From positions 1 through 32,921 of the forward strand of contig CAYTNN010000019.1 in assembly GCA_964439135.1 (NCBI GenBank): a DNA stretch of 32,921 nt, in the 5' to 3' direction. Of the stretch, positions 32,415-32,921 are shown piece after piece; position 1 is the first letter of the stretch; every line of letters starts with the position of its first letter. The stretch comes from JAFGPJ01 sp964439135. Its GTDB lineage: Bacteria; Planctomycetota; Phycisphaerae; Sedimentisphaerales; Anaerobacaceae. Made by a program: the position numbers and the translations under genes. A model generated the notes under the pieces. That model worked only from the letters and a program-made list of their open reading frames with translations, did not search any database and had not been told where the DNA came from.

Positions 32415-32921
32415 ACTCATTCACGTGGCAAAAAAATATGAGTCTCCGGGGGATAAACAGGGCCTTTCTGTCCTGAAAGACATCACTTTAAAGGTTGAGC
32501 CGGACCGGTCTTTGGTCATTGTCGGCCCATCCGGCTGCGGTAAAAGCACGCTTCTGAACATCATGGGCACCCTGGATTATCCGACCAGTGGAAAAGTGCT
32601 GTTTGACGGTCAGGATCTTGCCGCTCTGGGCGAGAAGGAACTGGCGGTAATCCGCAATAAACAAATCGGTTTCGTTTTTCAATTACACCATCTTTTGCCG
32701 CAATGCACAGTGCTCGAAAACGTCCTGGTGCCGACGCTTGCAGATAAGAAGCGTCCCTCTATGAAAGAAATTCGCGACAGGGCGGTGCAACTGCTACAGC
32801 GTGTGGGGCTTAAGGAGTTTTTGCTGTATCGTCCCGGCGAATTGTCCGGGGGACAGCGGCAGCGTGTCGCCGTAGTCAGGGCGCTGATTAACAGGCCCAA
32901 ACTGCTGCTTGCCGACGAGCC
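32404..32921 (+). CDS. LolD/MacB-type ABC transporter ATPase (partial, cut by window end)
   Basis: The first 172 codons of an ABC ATPase. Walker A (GPSGCGKST) lies near residues 41-49, a Q-loop glutamine in FVFQLHHLLP near 97, and the signature LSGGQRQR near 145, then the start of Walker B (LLLADEP) at the window edge. The pattern FQ-x-HHLLP and the family's start (ELIHVAKKY) fit the LolD/MacB (DevA-like) group that works with FtsX-type permeases in lipoprotein or macrolide export. Either of two adjacent ATG codons (32404 or 32407) may be used; AAGGAT lies just upstream. It overlaps the glycosyltransferase by 11 bases. The permease is expected just outside the window. Confidence 0.92.
   Translation, partial: MMLELIHVAKKYESPGDKQGLSVLKDITLKVEPDRSLVIVGPSGCGKSTLLNIMGTLDYPTSGKVLFDGQDLAALGEKELAVIRNKQIGFVFQLHHLLPQCTVLENVLVPTLADKKRPSMKEIRDRAVQLLQRVGLKEFLLYRPGELSGGQRQRVAVVRALINRPKLLLADE

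Overview
This looks like a chromosomal segment from a Planctomycetota bacterium, most likely of the Phycisphaerae/Sedimentisphaerales type. The taxonomic call is inference. It rests on a Tat-exported Gfo/Idh/MocA oxidoreductase, a Tat-exported FAD protein beside a NapH/NapG-like polyferredoxin, ECF sigma factors paired with membrane proteins, secreted beta-helix and beta-propeller proteins, and a split type II secretion/type IV pilus (T2SS/T4P) locus. I see no rRNA, tRNA, CRISPR array, transposase or phage gene.

Layout. 1-505: low-complexity tract without a convincing gene. 506-2674 (+): unrecognised 168-aa protein, then a Tat-signal Gfo/Idh/MocA protein. 2702-5307 (-): ABC ATPase, ABC-2 permease and EamA exporter in one operon. 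5600-6997 (-): membrane-anchored endonuclease/exonuclease/phosphatase (EEP) protein. 7085-8934 (-): ECF sigma factor overlapping a TM + LolA-like + TPR protein. 9049-17385 (-): nine-gene T2SS/T4P operon with a short GspE, two secreted paralogs, two GspF-type proteins, three pseudopilin-like proteins and PilT. 17548-25174 (+): ECF sigma, zinc-motif anti-sigma candidate, structured leader, 39-codon ORF, full-length GspE/PilB, membrane-anchored GrpE-like protein, short Hsp70, and a membrane-anchored TerB + J-like protein. 25310-31026 (+): PQQ-type beta-propeller, GH141-like beta-helix, FAD oxidoreductase and polyferredoxin. 31101-end (+): glycosyltransferase and a LolD/MacB-type ATPase cut by the window edge.

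The most notable system is at 18959-25174. A secretion/pilus assembly ATPase is followed by what reads as a complete but remodelled Hsp70 machine: a nucleotide-exchange factor on a two-TM anchor, an Hsp70 that ends where the helical lid should begin, and a TM-anchored TerB protein whose C-terminus resembles a J domain but lacks HPD. The same region carries an ECF/anti-sigma pair. The divergent intergenic region at 17386-17547 carries two identical, oppositely oriented 12-bp elements, each placed like an ECF -10 box, one for the pilus operon and one for the sigma gene. My hypothesis is that the ECF factor co-expresses the envelope machine and a membrane-tethered chaperone that serves it. From memory, cyanobacteria also place grpE/dnaK/dnaJ-type genes near pilB-pilT-pilC, so the association may be general.
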